A stretch of DNA of 64,000 bases from Melastoma dodecandrum (GCA_029817715.1 JARUPY010000397.1:6200001-6264000), one strand, 5' to 3'; numbered from the stretch's first letter, positions 38,676 through 51,137 are shown. Notes: generated by a model not told the origin, from the sequence alone. Made by a program: numbers and translations.

Positions 38676-41600
38676 TGTACGCGCGCCTTCCGGCCTAGCA
38701 CGCGCGCGGCGGTTCGAACGACCCGAGGATCCGGGCCCGCTCCCCTAGAGTCTTCCGGTCGGCGTCGCGACTCGAGCGTCGAACGCTGCGGAAAAGACCA
38801 GGGTGGTCCCTCCTTCGATTCCTGACCGGGTCTGCCCAGACTTTTCGCCGATCGTCTCCATGCTCCTTAAGAGGCGACGGGTGAAAAGAAGCGCATGGCC
38901 CGAGGAGGAGGCTTCGGGAGGTTCCAGGAACGGCTCGTGTCGCCGTCACCTCATCCAAAATGACTTCGTAAGAAAATGTGTTGTTTAACCTAGGTAAACT
39001 ATTACGGAGTCGCCACCGACTTATTTAAGTGTGGTTTAAGTCGGAAAAACCAGAGTAGATTCGGGGATTCCTAGTTACTAACTCTTACATCTAAACATGC
39101 GAAAAGGTGGCGTTTGCTCCAAAAGGTTTGCTTTTGGTTAACGGGCATTGGACCCGATTCAGGCATTGGACCTGAACTCATGTGTGTTTGTTTAACACTC
39201 ACATGCGACGAAAATCCTATGGGCCTAAGGCATGCGGACGAACACAGACAATTATTGAGATCAAAGGGAGCGGGGAAGGGTGGTGATTGCGGGCCTATGC
39301 CCTTGGGCCCACAATCTGTTACATGTGGAAATAAAATAAAAATTCGGGGAGGCCCGCACCTCCCCTTTGTACCTTTGATTGAAAGTTGGGGCCGCTTTCG
39401 AGACGTATTTCCTCCATGTGTTTCCTCATACGCCTCTGGTTTTAAGTTTTATCCTTAGAAATCCTTTCCCGGGCATGCTCGGGATCAAACAGATTTTGCA
39501 CATGTAAAAGAAATAAGAAGAGTGGGATTAGATCATTTTTAATGCAACATAAGACATTATCAGATTTCGTTTTTTTTTTTGTTTATAAGTTAAAGGTAAT
39601 TATAATTTATTTATTTATTTATTTAAAAAAATAAATAAATCATGATGCCAAATAGGTTTATGTAAAACCAAAAATAAAAAATAAAAATTAAAAAAATTAA
39701 AAAAAAAATATATAAAAAAAAAATCGATATCAAAGGTTGAATCTGATGTAATTTAACTTTTTTTTTTTTTTTAAAAAAAAAAAAATGTTGAGTCCTCGTT
39801 AACAACCATTTCAATAAAACATTAAAATAATAAATTAATTAAAAAAAAAATAATAATAATAAAAATAAAATAGAACAAAACTTTGGCAACCCACGGAGTT
39901 AACACACCCATTTCATTTAGATAACTTGCAGAAACACCATCACGGGAAAAGGAAATCGACCTGATTCATGATGTAGACTCAAGCTTCGAGGATCTGTAGA
40001 TCGCCGTCAGTGTGTCGTGGAGGGGGGGTGCCAGCCCATCACTAGCCGCTGAACCGTTTCTGCGAGCGACGACGAGGATGGGTCGTCACGAAGCCGCCGA
40101 GTGGGACGCCGGAGAGGAGCGGATCTGCCATCGTCAAGTGCGGGGACGTCGAAGAGTGAGTCTGGCCGCAGACCTTTGGGACGGCGAGGATTTGATTGTT
40201 GATCCTGGAGGGCGTCAAAGCCAGAGGGTAGATCTAGCCGAAGTCGGATCATCACGGAGGGCGCGGCATCCTTGGTGCTTGAACTCAGGAAAGGTCGGGG
40301 TTCACCGAGAAGGGGCATGGGTCGCCGCTGTCCGGTCCAGGTGAGTCGCCGTGTCGACAATGGAGATGCCGTCGTGGGTTTTGGTGGCAGGACGGCAAAA
40401 TGAAGAGGAGATGGACCAGATGAGCTGCTGTCGCCGGACGAACTTGGGATGCCGGAAGGTGGCTCGCCGTTGCTCGATCTGTGGAGAGAGGTCGCTAAGA
40501 AGCTCGTGGGTCGGCATAGGAGCTGAGATCATAGGAGCCGGTTACTGCTAGGGTCCCGGGGACGCCGGGAGGGGAGTGGACTAGCCACCGCGAAATCGGG
40601 GAGGAGGGAAGGACGGCTTTGGCGCTGGTCACCGCTTTGGAGTGTTGGTCTGAAAATTTTTTTTTTCTGTATGAACAAGTAAATAGGTTAGAAGACAAAA
40701 TGACTTCCCGCGGTGCCGATGTACACCCACGAGAAGTTTCTAACATCTGCTTTGTCGATAGCAGAACCGAGGTTTTAGAAGGATTCGCTATTTCGGTTTA
40801 GAAGACAGTCGTCAAAGCAGCAAGACATGGGAGCGTCAGGTTCGATTTCTTGTCTCATAACTCCTTGGATCGAATTGGTGATGTTGTCGTCGTTTTTCTC
40901 TGTCGGTGGGCTGGTTCTACAGGGAGGATCATTCCATTGTTGATACGGGGGATGTGCCAGGAGACTGGGTTTGAGTTGGTGACGCCGGGATTTCCTCGTC
41001 GATGTTAGACCTACCTTGGGAGGGGCTGGATGCAGGGGGGGAACAATCTTCCGAATGTCAAGGCTGTGAGGATGGCGAAGACGCGGCAAGGGCGGATTAG
41101 GGACTTGTGTTTCTCTGGTGAAGTGGTTCCTGGTTCTGAAGGGTGAGCGATGCCTCTTTTTCTTGTGCGTGTGTGTCTCTTGATTTATAGCCGCTCTCAA
41201 TAAAAATCAGTCGTAGGTTACGAAACTCTTCGCATGAAGACATTAATTCCAGTCGTTACGATTCTTCGGCAATTTCTTCTGTCTTCTCTTCCGTTACATG
41301 GACTGGTTTGAAGGCCTGGTGAAGGCATTAAAGCCACATTGCAGCTTGCTCTCTGTAACATTTAGTCCTCATTTGATGACAACCCAAATACAAGTAAAAA
41401 TGCAAGAGTTTTAATGTGGCCTCCGCAAAGCCCGGCCAGCTGTGTAATTTGGCCATTATAGTGGACGCATCCCCCACCTCCGCAGCTTCGTTCCCTCCTC
41501 CTTTTAACAAATTTGTATTGCCACCACATGACCGATAACAACAGTATCCCCCCCCCAAGAGCAGGGCCGATTGTTGTAACCAGCTTGGTTCACTTCTTCC

Positions 41601-41693
41601 TTCCATAGTTGCAAAACAGGAAACCAACAGAGCTCAGGGTGGAATTTGTGCTGTTTGCTTGGTTGGGTAGATAAGGAATTTGGGGTATTTACA
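38676..41693 (-). repeat. Ogre 3' LTR (left copy)
   Basis: 3018 bp, in + orientation from TGTACGCGCGCC to GGTATTTACA. It contains an AT-rich homopolymer zone (39,560-39,880) and a GC-rich zone (40,007-40,360) whose open frames on both strands are duplicated in the other LTR and are not taken as genes. Confidence 0.95.
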
Positions 41694-41712
41694 GCTGCCC
41701 CTCTTTGCGAGA
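41694..41712 (-). other. Ogre polypurine tract
   Basis: The minus strand reads gcaaagaggggcagc immediately before the TG of the 3' LTR, in the expected position for plus-strand priming. Confidence 0.8.
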
Positions 41713-43562
41713 GAATCTGATAAGGTTTTCTCGTAAAGATATCATGAATACCCCAAATTGATAAATTCTGATCTTGATGGAACTTGCACCTTGAAATCTC
41801 ATTAGGAGAGCAGGTAGATATAAATGAAATCTTGTGAAATACATATATAAGCAAATGACACTCATGCATATCATTTCAATTAATTCCAAGTGAGAACAAG
41901 AGAAGGGTTTTGACTTTCTCTCACGGTTCACTCTTATTTCTAGAAGCTATCTCAGTTGGATTTTAGAATTTCTTTGACTTGGATGCTCATGTACTAGTCG
42001 AAAGAGTCTTTGCCTGGGTTGTAATGTGGCTTTGGCATAAGACCTTTAGATTAAAGTTTTAAATTCCTCGTTTAAAAGAAGGAGTCCAAAGACCTCATCG
42101 GAAGCTACTTGACCATAGAGTTTTCACCGTTCAAACAAATTCTCCATCGTTCAGACAGCTCGCCAGTTTAGGCATTTCGTTGGGGATGAATGATTGGCTC
42201 ACTAGTAAGTGCTGATGATCTGCTTTGGGAATTGTTTTCACTTGAAAATATGACACCTTTGCTTTTGCGACCGTCAATGTCGGCCCTGGTGCTTTATTAT
42301 GCTCTTTCATCTTTGCGCTTTGCTTTTGAAGAGTTCGGTCTTTGCGCTAATTCTGCTTTTTCTTTGTTGAATCATAAGGATTTGCACTGTTTTCTTTCTC
42401 TTGTCAGTTTATTGATCTTCTCTTGGAGGTGCTTTGGACTCCTTGGGAATTTGTATTTTTTTGTTGTAGAAATTCCATCCTTGGGGACGACTTAACTGGC
42501 AAGCTTGACTGTTGATGGTGCCTCTTCGCTTGAACCTTGAGGAAGTGTTGCCTCTATGGTTCGTTGCTTCCGGTTTCTAACTACAAGATCTCCTTTAACC
42601 TCAATGTGAGGTGGCCTTTAGACTCGTTTGGAATAGTGTATATAAAGAAACTTCAAATTTGGCTCGAAAGGGGTTAGCAATGGTCAATTTTTGTGTTTAG
42701 GATAGAGAAGAAATGCTTGATCTCATCCCAGTTTGAGCATCCTTTGTCAAAGGATTCGTTGTTCCCCTGGATCTTTGCGTGTGAACCCTCATAGTGTTTG
42801 CACTCATCACTCAGGGGTAGGTGTTTAGGAGTAGGTTTGCCTTCTCCGTTCTCACTCAGAAGCATTCACTTTGTCCAAAAATCTTTCGAATTATATGCAA
42901 ATGAGCACACAAATGTTTAAATAGGTTCAAGTACGCAAACCTCTGTAGTGCTCTTGTGCACTTTCAAGGGGAAAGTGTTTATACCTTCGTGTCCCAGTCA
43001 TGTTCAAGACCAACCATGATGTTGCCAGTAGTCTGTACCGTACTGTGAGGATGCCCATGCACCTACACAATTGACAACGAACGGAGAAGGAGTTAGCTCA
43101 TAAAGTATAGTATCCGCTGGGGAAATGAGATAGATATGACTATGTCTGGGAAATGAAAAGAAATTTTGTTAGAGAGTAGTGCAGATGATACTCCCTTTCG
43201 ATATGAACATCTTTGGTGACAACAAAGGCAATCTCGAAGCCTTGGTTCAAAATTTTCCACCCGACCGCCCGCGCCTTTGTCTGTAATGCAGGATGTTCAT
43301 GTGCCTACACTCGCCAAAGGGCGGATAACAAGTAAGCTTGTGTAACTTGTTTATCTTAAAGCGAAGTTTGCTCATGTAACTTCATTTATATGAAAGGCAA
43401 AGTAGAGTTTTTGATACTTCCCTTTTTGTGTTTCGTCATTGCATCGTCGTCCGAAGGAATCAAAGGATTGACGAAACCGCCACAAGTCTTTGGCTTGAAG
43501 CTTTGCCACCCTCGCCTTCGTCACAGGAGTTTTGTACCATTCGTGTGAGGAGCTCTTGTACT
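41713..43562 (-). other. Ogre 3' internal noncoding region
   Basis: About 1.85 kb between the integrase stop and the polypurine tract. Short frames only (for example 42190-42495 on the + strand); no domain seen. Confidence 0.6.
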
Positions 43563-45019
43563 TTAAGTGTAGTAACGTCGGAGAGCGTCCGCATTGATTG
43601 GTTGTGACAATTCTCCTCCATCCATCTTCGTTAGGATGGTCGCTCCACCTGAGAAAGCGTGTTTGACGACGAATGGTCCCTCGTAGTTCGGAGCAAATTT
43701 TCCCCTATGATCTTTGGCATTTGGAAGGATCCGTTTGAGGACGAGGTCTCCTGGTTTGTACTTGACCTCTTTGACCTTTTTGTTGAATGCCCTGGACATG
43801 CGTTGTTGATAACATTGCATGTGGTCGATTGCGGCAAGTCGTTTCTCATCGATGAAGTCGAGGTGGGCGAGCTGGTGATTGGCCTTCTCTTCCTCAGTCA
43901 TATTGCTTTGGGACAAGATTCGGAGAGTAGGTAGCTTGACCTCAGCCGGAATGACTGCTTGAGCGCCATAGACAAGTTCAAAGGGAGTTGCCCCAGTCGA
44001 GGTGCGCATCGTAGTCCGATAGGCGAGTAGTGCGAAAGGGAGCTTCTCGTGCCAATCACGATATGTGATCGCTGTCTTCTGAAGGATCCTTTTCATGTTT
44101 TTGTTGGCGGTTTCGACTGCACCGTTCATTTGTGGACGGTACGGTGATGAGTTGAGGTGTTTGATTCGAAATTCAGTGCATAGAGAATTCATCTGTTTGC
44201 CGTTGAAGTTTGTGCCGTTGTCGGTGACGAGCAGCTCTGGAACTCCATATCTGGCGATGATATTTGCCCGCGTGAAACGTATGATATTATTCGCGGTGAC
44301 TTCCTTGAAAGATTGTGCTTCGATCCATTTAGTGAAGTAGTCGATGGCGACTAAGATGAAACGATGCCCGTTTGATGCCTTAGGATTAATCGGTCCGATG
44401 ACGTCCATGCCCCACATTGAGAACGGCCACGGTTCGAACAGTGGGTAGAGCCTTGTTGGAGGGACATGCACCTTGTTGCTGTATATTTGACATTTGTGAC
44501 AGGTCTTGACGTATTTGATACAGTCGGCCTCAATTGTGAGCCAATAGTATCCCTGACGCATGATCTTTTGAGCGAGGGCGTAACCATTCATGTGTGGTCC
44601 ACAAACGCCTTCATGGACTTCGAAGATGATGGCTTGAGCTTCTTGTTCGGTGACGCACCGCATGAGGGCTGTCGTGAATGACTTCTTGTAGAGCACGTCA
44701 CCATTGAGGAAGTAGTTCCTAGCAATCCTCCGGATGAATTTGCGTTCCTTTTCTGTGCTACCTTGGGGAAATGTGTTCGTCTCTAGGTAAGTTTTGATAT
44801 CTGCAAACCACGGTAGTGAGTCCCTAGGTTGGCAGGGTTCAACGTGCATGCAGCTTGGGTCCTCAGTGATGTTAATGCGAAGAGGTTCGATCCCCATTTC
44901 TCCTGCTAATGAAATCATTGATGCAAGAACAGCAAGAGCGTCAGTGAAATGATTATCGGCCGGTGGGAGGTAATTGAACTCGATATCAATGAACTGGCGG
45001 GCTAGTGTTTGTAGGTAGT
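43563..45019 (-). CDS. Ogre integrase domain (5' end broken)
   Basis: The long frame 44918-43563 ends at the stop before 43563. The HHCC zinc-binding region reads HEGVCGPHMNGYALAQKIM followed by CIKYVKTCHKCQ. Core catalytic motifs are MDVIGP, TDNGTNF and the Glu of GAVETANKNMKR. The C-terminus includes KYKPGDLVLKRIL and NYEGPFVVK. Just upstream (to about 45,019) the expected RNase-H-to-integrase linker ADNHFTDALAVLASM is readable in the same frame, but it is preceded by a TAA and a frame change that separate it from the RT part. Confidence 0.88.
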
Positions 45020-46918
45020 CTAGTTATGGGATGACCTTTGGCTCCCATGTGCGCCGTGCCCAGTTTGTTTGGGAGATAATAAGAGAAAAACACCATGAAA
45101 GTCAAGAAATCGGACTCGCATATCGAGTGCACGTAATAGGCCAAGGATGCATGCTTCGTATTCAGCAATGTTATTTGTGCAGGGGAAAGTGACTTTAGCA
45201 GCTGTTGGATAGTATTGTCCGTCTGGGGATATCACTACTGCTCCGATGCCTGAACCGGAAGAGTTGACAGCGCCGTCAAAATACATTGTCCATCTTTGTT
45301 GTGACTCGGTAAGGAAAATGTTTTCGTCTGGCAATTTAATTTCCAAAGGCGAATTGTCTGTCCCTGGATATTCCGCAATGTGATCAGCGATTGTTCTTCC
45401 TTTGATTGACTTAGTTGAGTGAAATCTGATGTCGAATTCAGCTAGTTGCAACTGCCACTTCGAGATTCTTCCAATCAGTGTTGGTTTGTCAAAGAGGTAT
45501 TTGAGGGGATCGCTCTCGGAAACTAGTAAAATCTCGTAATGGAGGGTGTATTGCCGGAGTCGATGTAGCACCCAGACGAGTGCGCAACATGTACGTTCTG
45601 ACACCGTGTACCGAGACTCGCAATCTGTGAATTTCTTGCTTAAGTAATACACCGCGTGTTCCTTTGTGCTTGGCGGTTGTTGGGCGAGCATAGCTCCGAA
45701 TGACTCTTCTCGAACTGTGAGGTAGAGCGTGAGAGGGTGCCCCGGCTTTGGCGGGATGAGAACGGGTGGTTCTGTTAGGTAGGCCTTTATCTGTTCGAAC
45801 GCAGTTTTGCAGTCATCATCCCATTCGAACTTGACATCTTTCCTTAGTTTTTTGAACAACGGTTTGCACGTATCTGCTAAGTTGGAGATGAACCTTCCTA
45901 TGTAGTTGACGCGACCCATGAAGCCCCGAATCTCCTTAACTGACTTTGGTGCTGGGAGATCACGAATTGCCTTGATTTTGTCGGGGTCGATTTCGATACC
46001 TTTGCTGCTGACAACGAACCCTAGAAGTTTGCCTGATGTTGCCCCGAAGACGCACTTGGCCGGATTGAGACGAAGCTTGTACTTGCGGAGTCGTTCGAAT
46101 AGCTTGCGAAGAACAACGGTGTGGTCCTCTTCTATTCTGGATTTCGCGATCATATCGTCGACGTAGACTTCGATTTCTTGGTGCATCATGTCATGGAACA
46201 GGACCACCATTGCGCGTTGATAAGTTGCCCCGGCGTTCTTGAGTCCGAAAGGCATGACTCGGTAACAAAATGTGCCCCAAGGCGTTGTGAAAGTTGTTTT
46301 CTCCTTGTCTTCTTCAGCCATGCGTATTTGGTTATACCCGGAAAATCCATCCATGAAAGAAAACCTGTTAAAACCAGCGGTATTGTCCACTAGCAGGTCG
46401 ATGTGCGGCAGAGGGAAGTCGTCTTTGGGACTCGCTTTGTTAAGGTCACGGTAATCAACACAGACTCGGACCTTCCCGTTTTTCTTGATGACGGGGACGA
46501 TGTTGGCGACCCATTGTGGGTAATTGGCTACCTCGATAAAGTTGACCTTGAGGAGTTTGTCGACCTCTTCCTTGATCGCAAGAGCTAGCTCGGGCTTGTA
46601 CCGACGTTGTTTCTGTTTGGTGGGACGAATTAGTGGATCAGTGGGGATTTTGTGCTCCACTATCTCTAGGTCTAGTCCTGGCATATCCGCATACGTCCAA
46701 GCGAAGATATCTGAAAATTCCCTGAGTAGGTTGATGATACTCTCGGCCTCATCTGTTGGGAGATCAGCTCCGATGTGTAGCTCCTTAGGCTCGTCGTTCG
46801 TTCCGATGTTGATTGATCTTGGTTCTTGTAATGTCATTTCCTTTGGTTCTTCATGTCGTTGGAGACATACCTCGAGACCATGGTAACCGTCGAGGGACCT
46901 CGGGTTATCTACGACCAC
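45020..46918 (-). CDS. Ogre reverse transcriptase, RNase H and second RNase H
   Basis: The RT begins after an N-terminal linker. Motifs are VCVDYRDLNKASPKDDFPLP, FSGYNQIRM, MPFGLKNAGATYQ and the catalytic YVDDMIAKS. The classical RNase H region contains LTLYLTVREESFGAMLAQ and YTVSERTCCALVW. The additional archaeal-type RNase H starts WTMYFDGAVNSSGSGIGAVV and continues with NNIAEYEACILGLLRALDM. The frame then breaks near 45,085 and stops at 45020-45022, so this copy cannot make a full-length polyprotein. Confidence 0.9.
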   Translation of the reverse strand: MVVDNPRSLDGYHGLEVCLQRHEEPKEMTLQEPRSINIGTNDEPKELHIGADLPTDEAESIINLLREFSDIFAWTYADMPGLDLEIVEHKIPTDPLIRPTKQKQRRYKPELALAIKEEVDKLLKVNFIEVANYPQWVANIVPVIKKNGKVRVCVDYRDLNKASPKDDFPLPHIDLLVDNTAGFNRFSFMDGFSGYNQIRMAEEDKEKTTFTTPWGTFCYRVMPFGLKNAGATYQRAMVVLFHDMMHQEIEVYVDDMIAKSRIEEDHTVVLRKLFERLRKYKLRLNPAKCVFGATSGKLLGFVVSSKGIEIDPDKIKAIRDLPAPKSVKEIRGFMGRVNYIGRFISNLADTCKPLFKKLRKDVKFEWDDDCKTAFEQIKAYLTEPPVLIPPKPGHPLTLYLTVREESFGAMLAQQPPSTKEHAVYYLSKKFTDCESRYTVSERTCCALVWVLHRLRQYTLHYEILLVSESDPLKYLFDKPTLIGRISKWQLQLAEFDIRFHSTKSIKGRTIADHIAEYPGTDNSPLEIKLPDENIFLTESQQRWTMYFDGAVNSSGSGIGAVVISPDGQYYPTAAKVTFPCTNNIAEYEACILGLLRALDMRVRFLDFHGVFLLLSPKQTGHGAHGSQRSSHN

Positions 46919-47293
46919 TCCGTCATGTTCTGGGGCATTTTCAAGTATGTCTGAAGCGCCGTTCCTTCATGAAAGAAACAAGTCAATGTCGTGGTTGTAG
47001 TTGAATTGCATGAAATTTGAAGTATTATACGACATGACAACTATGATAAGTTAAACATTCTAAAAGAAAGTAAAAATAAAAATAAAAATAAATAAAACGT
47101 TGTGGGATCAGGCCTCAGCGGGGCCCTCGTTGTTTCCTCAGATTCGCCCTTTATCATCAGCGTCCCGATCCCACAGACACTAACTAGAGTCGCGTTACAT
47201 ACGGACAACCTTGCTAGTCCGCGACCAGAATGTAGCAAGGCAATTTATTCTAGACTCAATTATTCTAAGTGCAAAAAGTAAAGTTGGAAAGGT
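46919..47293 (-). other. Ogre protease-RT spacer, candidate intron
   Basis: 375 nt with stops in all three frames on the coding strand. A GTGAACC lies exactly at the end of the gag-pro frame and a strong pyrimidine tract ending ttttag lies near 47,062. Ogre elements are known to splice an intron between protease and RT. I could not find a splice pair that leaves an open frame, so the exact junction is not called. Confidence 0.45.
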
Positions 47294-49440
47294 TCACCCT
47301 TCGAGCGGCATGTCTGACTCAGTTGGGTTCGACGCTTCCATCATGTTAATCTCTTCTTCAGGCTCTTGTGCCTCAATCTTCATACCATCCATCTGCTCGG
47401 AGAGGATCTCGCCTTCCATTGTCGTTGCTGACGAACGAACAAAAGGGATAACTGACTTGCCTCCAGCGCGCATGTCCTGGATCGTTGGTTTAGGCCTCCG
47501 CGGTTCGTTGCCTTTGGATCCGAGAGCGCGTGTCCCCAACTGGGTAGGTATGTCAATCGGATGTCGGATGCCTTGTCCTTGAGCTCCGAGTCCTTGTCCA
47601 GGCTGGTATCCGAATCTGATGAACTGTCGAGCAGCGCTGCGATTGCCCCGGCCCATTAGGGGATCTGACCTGAAGTCCCTCCTGACCATGTTTACCATCT
47701 CGAACGCCTGAGCTGTCGATGGTTCGCCGACTGGTTCTCCGACATAAGGCATGTCAATTTCATGGCATAACTCCATGGTACACTCCCCTTTGACTGTGAT
47801 GAGCTTACCATCTGAAGGGAAACGGACCATTTGGTGCAGAGTTGAAGGGATTGCCCCGGCTTGATGGATCCACGGACGTCCTAGCAGCATGTTGAAGGAT
47901 CCGGCGGTGTCAAGAATTTGGAACGCGGAGGAGAAGAGAGTGGGCCCCACTTTGATCTCTAGAGTCACCTCGCCGTGGGCTTGACGCTTTGCGCCGTCAA
48001 AAGCTCGAATGGTCAGGCTGGAAGCTGGGAGTTTCTCTATGTTGATGCCGAGCTTATGAGCTACATCGAGTGGGATGATGTTGACTCCGGACCCTCCGTC
48101 GATGAGCACCTTGGAAACAACAGTATCGCGGCATTTTAGCGTGATGAATAAAGCGTTGTTGTGGTCCCGTCCTTCTTCTGGGAGGTCATCTTCCGAGAAG
48201 GTGATGGCGTTGTTTGCCATCATACCGTTCATGTACGAGTCCAGTGCGTTGACCTCAATTTCTTCCGGTACGTGCACTTCGGCCAGAAACTTCTCCAACA
48301 TCTCCCTGTGCTTGTCGGAAGAATGGATCAAATCGAAGAGAGAGATATGGGCGGGTTGCTTCTTCAGCTGCTCCACAATGTTGTAGTCGCTTTCTTTCAC
48401 CGAGTAGATCACCTTGCGAATTTGTTCATTTGACGGCCCCTTGGGCTTTGAGGACTCAGGCTGCTGTTGAGGCTCTGGAGCCGGCACCACTCTTCCTGAA
48501 CGGGTGATGAGCTCGACTTCTGGGCTAGGTGTTAAGCCACTTGGACCAATGACAACTGGACTCCTTGGTTCCATCTGTATCGGTGCAGGTGCTTGAAGCG
48601 GCATCTCCGGTTGCGCTGGACCCAATGGGATGTAGACATATGGTGCTCGAGGGAATATTTGGGGGAAGATGTCCGGTATAACGGCATGCATCTGTAGGGG
48701 GTGTGTACCTCCTCCGTATGATCCTCGTCCACGTCCACGTCCTCGGCCTTGTCCTCGACCACGATTGGACTTGATCATGTTGACATATTCTTCTCCGTCA
48801 GACTCATGCGTCTTGACCTCCGTACCATCCATCTTCTCAGAATCAGACTTCTTTTGCTTTCTCGGAGGCTGAACTTCAGTTCTAGGAGGAGCAATTGGAA
48901 CCTGGAAGTGCGGTTTCTTAGCCTGTCTAATATATACCGGCATGAGATTCAGGGGTACAGCCACATTGGGTGGTATATAATGGGTGCGCATGCGAGGCCG
49001 GCGTCTCCAGCTTCGCCCTCGATTGACCTCAGTTATATTGGCATGTTCAACGACCTCTTGCTCCACCTCATGTAAATGCACCTCTTCTTCATGGTCAGTC
49101 AGCGGTGCGAAAGGGTTTGCCCCAACATAGTTGACGTGCTCGGGCAACGGGTTGCTCATGACATTTGGAGTTGTGGCTGGTGTTGGAAACGTGATGACGC
49201 CGTCGTCCAACAAGTTTTGAATTTTAAATTTGAGCGCGATGCATTCCTTGGTATCATGCCCCAGTGCTCCAGAGTGATATTGACAACTCGCCTTGGGATT
49301 GTAGCCAAAAGAGGAAGGGTTGGTCGGTTTGGGGTCGACGGGTGAGATGAAGCCCATGTCTCTCAGCCGGGTGAACATGACGTCTAATGGATCGGGAGTC
49401 GGAAACCAGGTCCTCCAATCTGCGTCGGGGACGCTCTTGC
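47294..49440 (-). CDS. Ogre gag 3' part, aspartic protease and G-patch
   Basis: Open from about 49,440 (first Met 49378) to 47294. It begins with a zinc-binding CQYHSGALGHDTKEC typical of Tat/Ogre gag. The protease has VLIDGGSGVNIIPLDVAHKL (active Asp-Gly) and MLLGRPWIHQAGAIP. A glycine-rich FGYQPGQGLGAQGQGI segment resembles a G-patch. It ends ESDMPLEG. It is shifted by one frame relative to the upstream gag, with overlap at 49,254-49,440. Confidence 0.85.
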
Positions 49441-51137
49441 CGCGCAGGCCTTGGCTGCTGGTGCATCGTCACGGGAGCGGTCGGTCTAGGATTGGCCACC
49501 ACAGGCACAGGAGGTCTAAAGGTAGTTGCGGCGTATGACCTTGGCGTATATGACGTCGGCGGTACCTCTGCCTTATTGTGCTCTGCAGCCGCGACAAGCT
49601 CCTTGGGCTTTGGTTTGATGGCTGGCTTTACTGAAGGGGGAGGAATTAGCCCATCTCGGCTTGCCCCATCGAGCTTATCGGCGTTGATGACTGCTTGGGC
49701 GAAGGTTGTGATGGTCTGACCAATCATGTATGGTAGATACTCGCGCGGCAGAAGTTGGAAGAACTCGTCTATCAGCTCTTTTTCCTTCAGGGCGGGTTTA
49801 ATCTGTGAAGCCATCTCCCTGAATCGATAAGCAAATTGCTTGATGTCCTCGGAGCGGTACCTTCGTAGTTTCCGCAAGTCTGATATCGTTGGTGCCATTT
49901 CTACATTAAAACTGTAGTAATTGAGAAAGTCAAGGGCTAACTCCTTGAATGTTATGTACTGGCTCACATCCTTGGTGTAATACCAGTGCAACGCCGACTC
50001 CGCTAAGCTCTCCTGGAACATGGCGATGCGAAACTTGTCATCTACCGGGTATACAGCCATCTTGTGGCAGAAGTGCTTCAAATGTAACTCCGGGCAGCCA
50101 TTTCCACGAAACTTCTCAAACTCAGGCATTTTGAACTTTGGCGGGACCTGAATCTGGGGGACATGGTAGTTGGCATATTCCCAGTTGTGAGCTTGGTGCC
50201 CCTGAATAGCATTGAGGCGTTCTTCCATTCTCGCCATACGACGCGCCTCCTCTTCTTGCATCGTCGCAATCTTAGCTTCGAGCCTTGTCTCAAAAGCATT
50301 GGCCTGCTGTTGTTCACCAAATAACTGATCGATAATGGCCGCATTACGACTTGTCGGGTTTGGCACAGTTGATTCCACATGTGGAGCCCGGGGTACTGGA
50401 AAGCCGGCAGTTGTAGGGGCGGCAGGAAAATAGGGAGATGGCCCAAGTGGCGCTGATTGATAGGGATTTGGCCCTAGTGTGGAAGGTTGAGGGTAGTATG
50501 GTGGGAGATATGGTGGTGTTGTGGTTGACGAAAAAGGCGGTCCACGCATGTGTGGGTTATAAAAAGGTGCTGCTATACTTGCGGAGATAGCGGATCCGGG
50601 GACAACATGGTTATGGGGGAATGGAGGGCTTGATGAAGCGATTAGGCCTGGTTGAATATGTGGGAAGTAAGGTGGCATTGTAGATATGGTGGATCCAGGC
50701 ATGATAGGTGGAAGATGGGGGTTTTGGGAGACAATAGAAACGGCAGGTGTAGCCGTTGGTTGCCGCTGGAAGAACTCAGCCATCATCAATTTGAGAGATG
50801 ACAGCTCGGTTGTGAGGGTTTCCACCTTAACTCCCAGGGAAGTATCGTTGGCGCTTTGGGCCGCCTCAGACATGTTGAGGTTGAGTGGTGATACCACTGG
50901 TGGAGCAGTTGATGATTCAATTGCCGGCGTCGTAAAAACCGTCAGAGGTGGGATGAAAACTGGAGCACTGACCCCAGCTGTGGATGGCCCAACGGTGAAG
51001 ACTGGGGCCCTAGGGAATAACTCGGCGAGAACGGGGGACCTAGCAAGAGGCGAAACCGGCGCTGATGTTTGAACCGATCCCGCGGTAGTGATAGTCGAGA
51101 CAGCAGCACGAGCAGTTGGGATAGCCTCAGCGGTCAC
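49254..51137 (-). CDS. Ogre gag (capsid) protein
   Basis: About 630 residues. A Pro/Thr/Ala-rich N-terminus is followed by a retrotransposon gag domain: PPKFKMPEFEKFRGNGCPEL, then HLKHFCHKMAVYPVDDKFRI and ALHWYYTKD...FLNYYSFN. The normal reading frame appears to switch near 49,430 into the frame carrying the zinc-binding motif and protease. The last 60 or so residues of this frame are therefore probably not native. Confidence 0.85.
   Translation of the reverse strand: MTAEAIPTARAAVSTITTAGSVQTSAPVSPLARSPVLAELFPRAPVFTVGPSTAGVSAPVFIPPLTVFTTPAIESSTAPPVVSPLNLNMSEAAQSANDTSLGVKVETLTTELSSLKLMMAEFFQRQPTATPAVSIVSQNPHLPPIMPGSTISTMPPYFPHIQPGLIASSSPPFPHNHVVPGSAISASIAAPFYNPHMRGPPFSSTTTPPYLPPYYPQPSTLGPNPYQSAPLGPSPYFPAAPTTAGFPVPRAPHVESTVPNPTSRNAAIIDQLFGEQQQANAFETRLEAKIATMQEEEARRMARMEERLNAIQGHQAHNWEYANYHVPQIQVPPKFKMPEFEKFRGNGCPELHLKHFCHKMAVYPVDDKFRIAMFQESLAESALHWYYTKDVSQYITFKELALDFLNYYSFNVEMAPTISDLRKLRRYRSEDIKQFAYRFREMASQIKPALKEKELIDEFFQLLPREYLPYMIGQTITTFAQAVINADKLDGASRDGLIPPPSVKPAIKPKPKELVAAAEHNKAEVPPTSYTPRSYAATTFRPPVPVVANPRPTAPVTMHQQPRPARQERPRRRLEDLVSDSRSIRRHVHPAERHGLHLTRRPQTDQPFLFWLQSQGELSISLWSTGA

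Noticed and set aside
40007..40360. Overlapping 110-117 codon ORFs on both strands in the Ogre LTR
   Set aside because: They are conserved between LTRs only because the LTRs are copies. They are GC-rich with no domain, and antisense pairs are equally open.
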